DNA from: Trochalopteron elliotii
Lineage: Eukaryota; Chordata; Aves; Passeriformes; Leiothrichidae
Assembly (NCBI GenBank): GCA_024734555.1
Contig: JANPWX010000480.1
Location: 6,011 to 70,010, forward strand
Reading direction: 5' to 3'
DNA length: 64,000 nt
Part shown: positions 63,601-64,000 of the stretch, piece after piece
Numbering within the stretch: position 1 is the stretch's first letter
Layout of the letters: each line of letters starts with the position of its first letter
Program-made: the position numbers and the translations under genes
Notes under the pieces: model-generated
Told to the model about the DNA's origin: nothing
The model's input: only the letters and a program-made list of their open reading frames with translations
The model's database searches: none

Positions 63601-64000
63601 TAAGAGTAGTCTCCTGACAGTGACAAAGTGGAATTCTGGTATCACAGGTCTTATTTAACCCTCTTGTTGGGTGAGCTATCCGATCGCTTTTTAAACACCA
63701 AGTGGCAGCTGATCATCAAGATTTTACCTCAAGGAGAGGCAAAGTGAGCCCTTGCTCAGTAGGCCTTGACCCAAAAAGCCTTTCTCCTTCATCTGCTGCA
63801 TGCCCCAAACTTGAGGGAATACTTTCCCTAAATACTGGCACTGTTCCCAGTCCTTTTGTGTGCTTCCTGGTTATTTTTTGCTCTTTCCATATGGTGTGCA
63901 AAATCTGTCCTGCCTCTAGAGCTGTAGGTTAGGCCTAGCACCATGTGGTCGTGGAGAAAACCTTTATGCCAGAAAGACACAAACTGTCACACTTCTTTAT
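60691..64000. other. Unique non-coding region to the window end; no gene recognised
   Basis: Frames of up to 107 codons lie on both strands without motifs. A T-rich tract lies at 61301-61319. No RNA gene or mobile element is recognised. Confidence 0.6.
61301..61319 (+). repeat. Poly-T tract
   Basis: TTTA followed by 15 uninterrupted T. It could be the A-tail of a minus-strand retroposed copy, but no body is recognised to its right. Confidence 0.85.

Noticed and set aside
1..64000. tRNA, rRNA, snRNA genes, CRISPR arrays, telomeric TTAGGG arrays, CR1 3'-end repeats
   Set aside because: I looked for B-box-like GGTTCGANTCC words, regularly spaced repeats, TTAGGG runs and ATTCTRTG-type CR1 tails. 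None was found beyond single chance words. The 48-bp repeat has no spacers and is not CRISPR.

Overview
The window looks like nuclear DNA from a bird, most probably a songbird or other neoavian. The main evidence is a set of solo LTRs whose sequence and boundaries fit avian endogenous retroviruses: ERVL-type with a 5-bp target duplication, class I-type with a 4-bp target duplication, and ERVK/alpha-like. There are also a few faint MIR-like ancient SINE remnants and no L1 or Alu. The rest is AT-rich sequence with low repeat density. This rests on recognition by eye, without a database search.

Layout. Bases 1-1480 are very GC- and CpG-rich. They hold a TCGGCT-rich block with an exact 48-bp tandem repeat (183-518), an (ATATC)n microsatellite (683-801), and a GC-rich part built of internal duplications (833-1366). 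Composition then flips abruptly to AT-rich at about 1400-1500. From there to 64000 the sequence reads as intergenic or intronic DNA. No open reading frame exceeds 170 codons outside the satellite, none resembles a known protein, and overlapping frames on both strands are equally open, as expected by chance.

The mobile elements are an ERVL solo LTR (24106-24667, minus, 5-bp target duplication), a class I-like LTR (24731-25400, minus, 4-bp target duplication), the 5' part of another ERVL LTR (28680-28984, plus), a short ERVK-like LTR with CCAAT and TATA boxes (38513-38932, plus), a second, diverged copy of the class I-like LTR (41696-42486, minus), an ERVK-like solo LTR (42565-43169, plus, 6-bp target duplication with one mismatch), and an LTR-like segment (about 47072-47560). 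No internal retroviral gene region was recognised next to any of them, so most are probably solo LTRs.

There is no operon, gene cluster or coding system here that I can support. Candidate points for a second look are the 48-bp CpG satellite that is open in both directions, the perfect and near-perfect hairpins inside two LTR U3 regions, an inverted pair of 26-mers about 0.8 kb apart with shuffled flanks, and a 41-bp near-identical sequence pair about 2.9 kb apart with no flanking similarity. Whether the long unique stretches are introns, lncRNA or a gene desert with enhancers cannot be decided from sequence alone.
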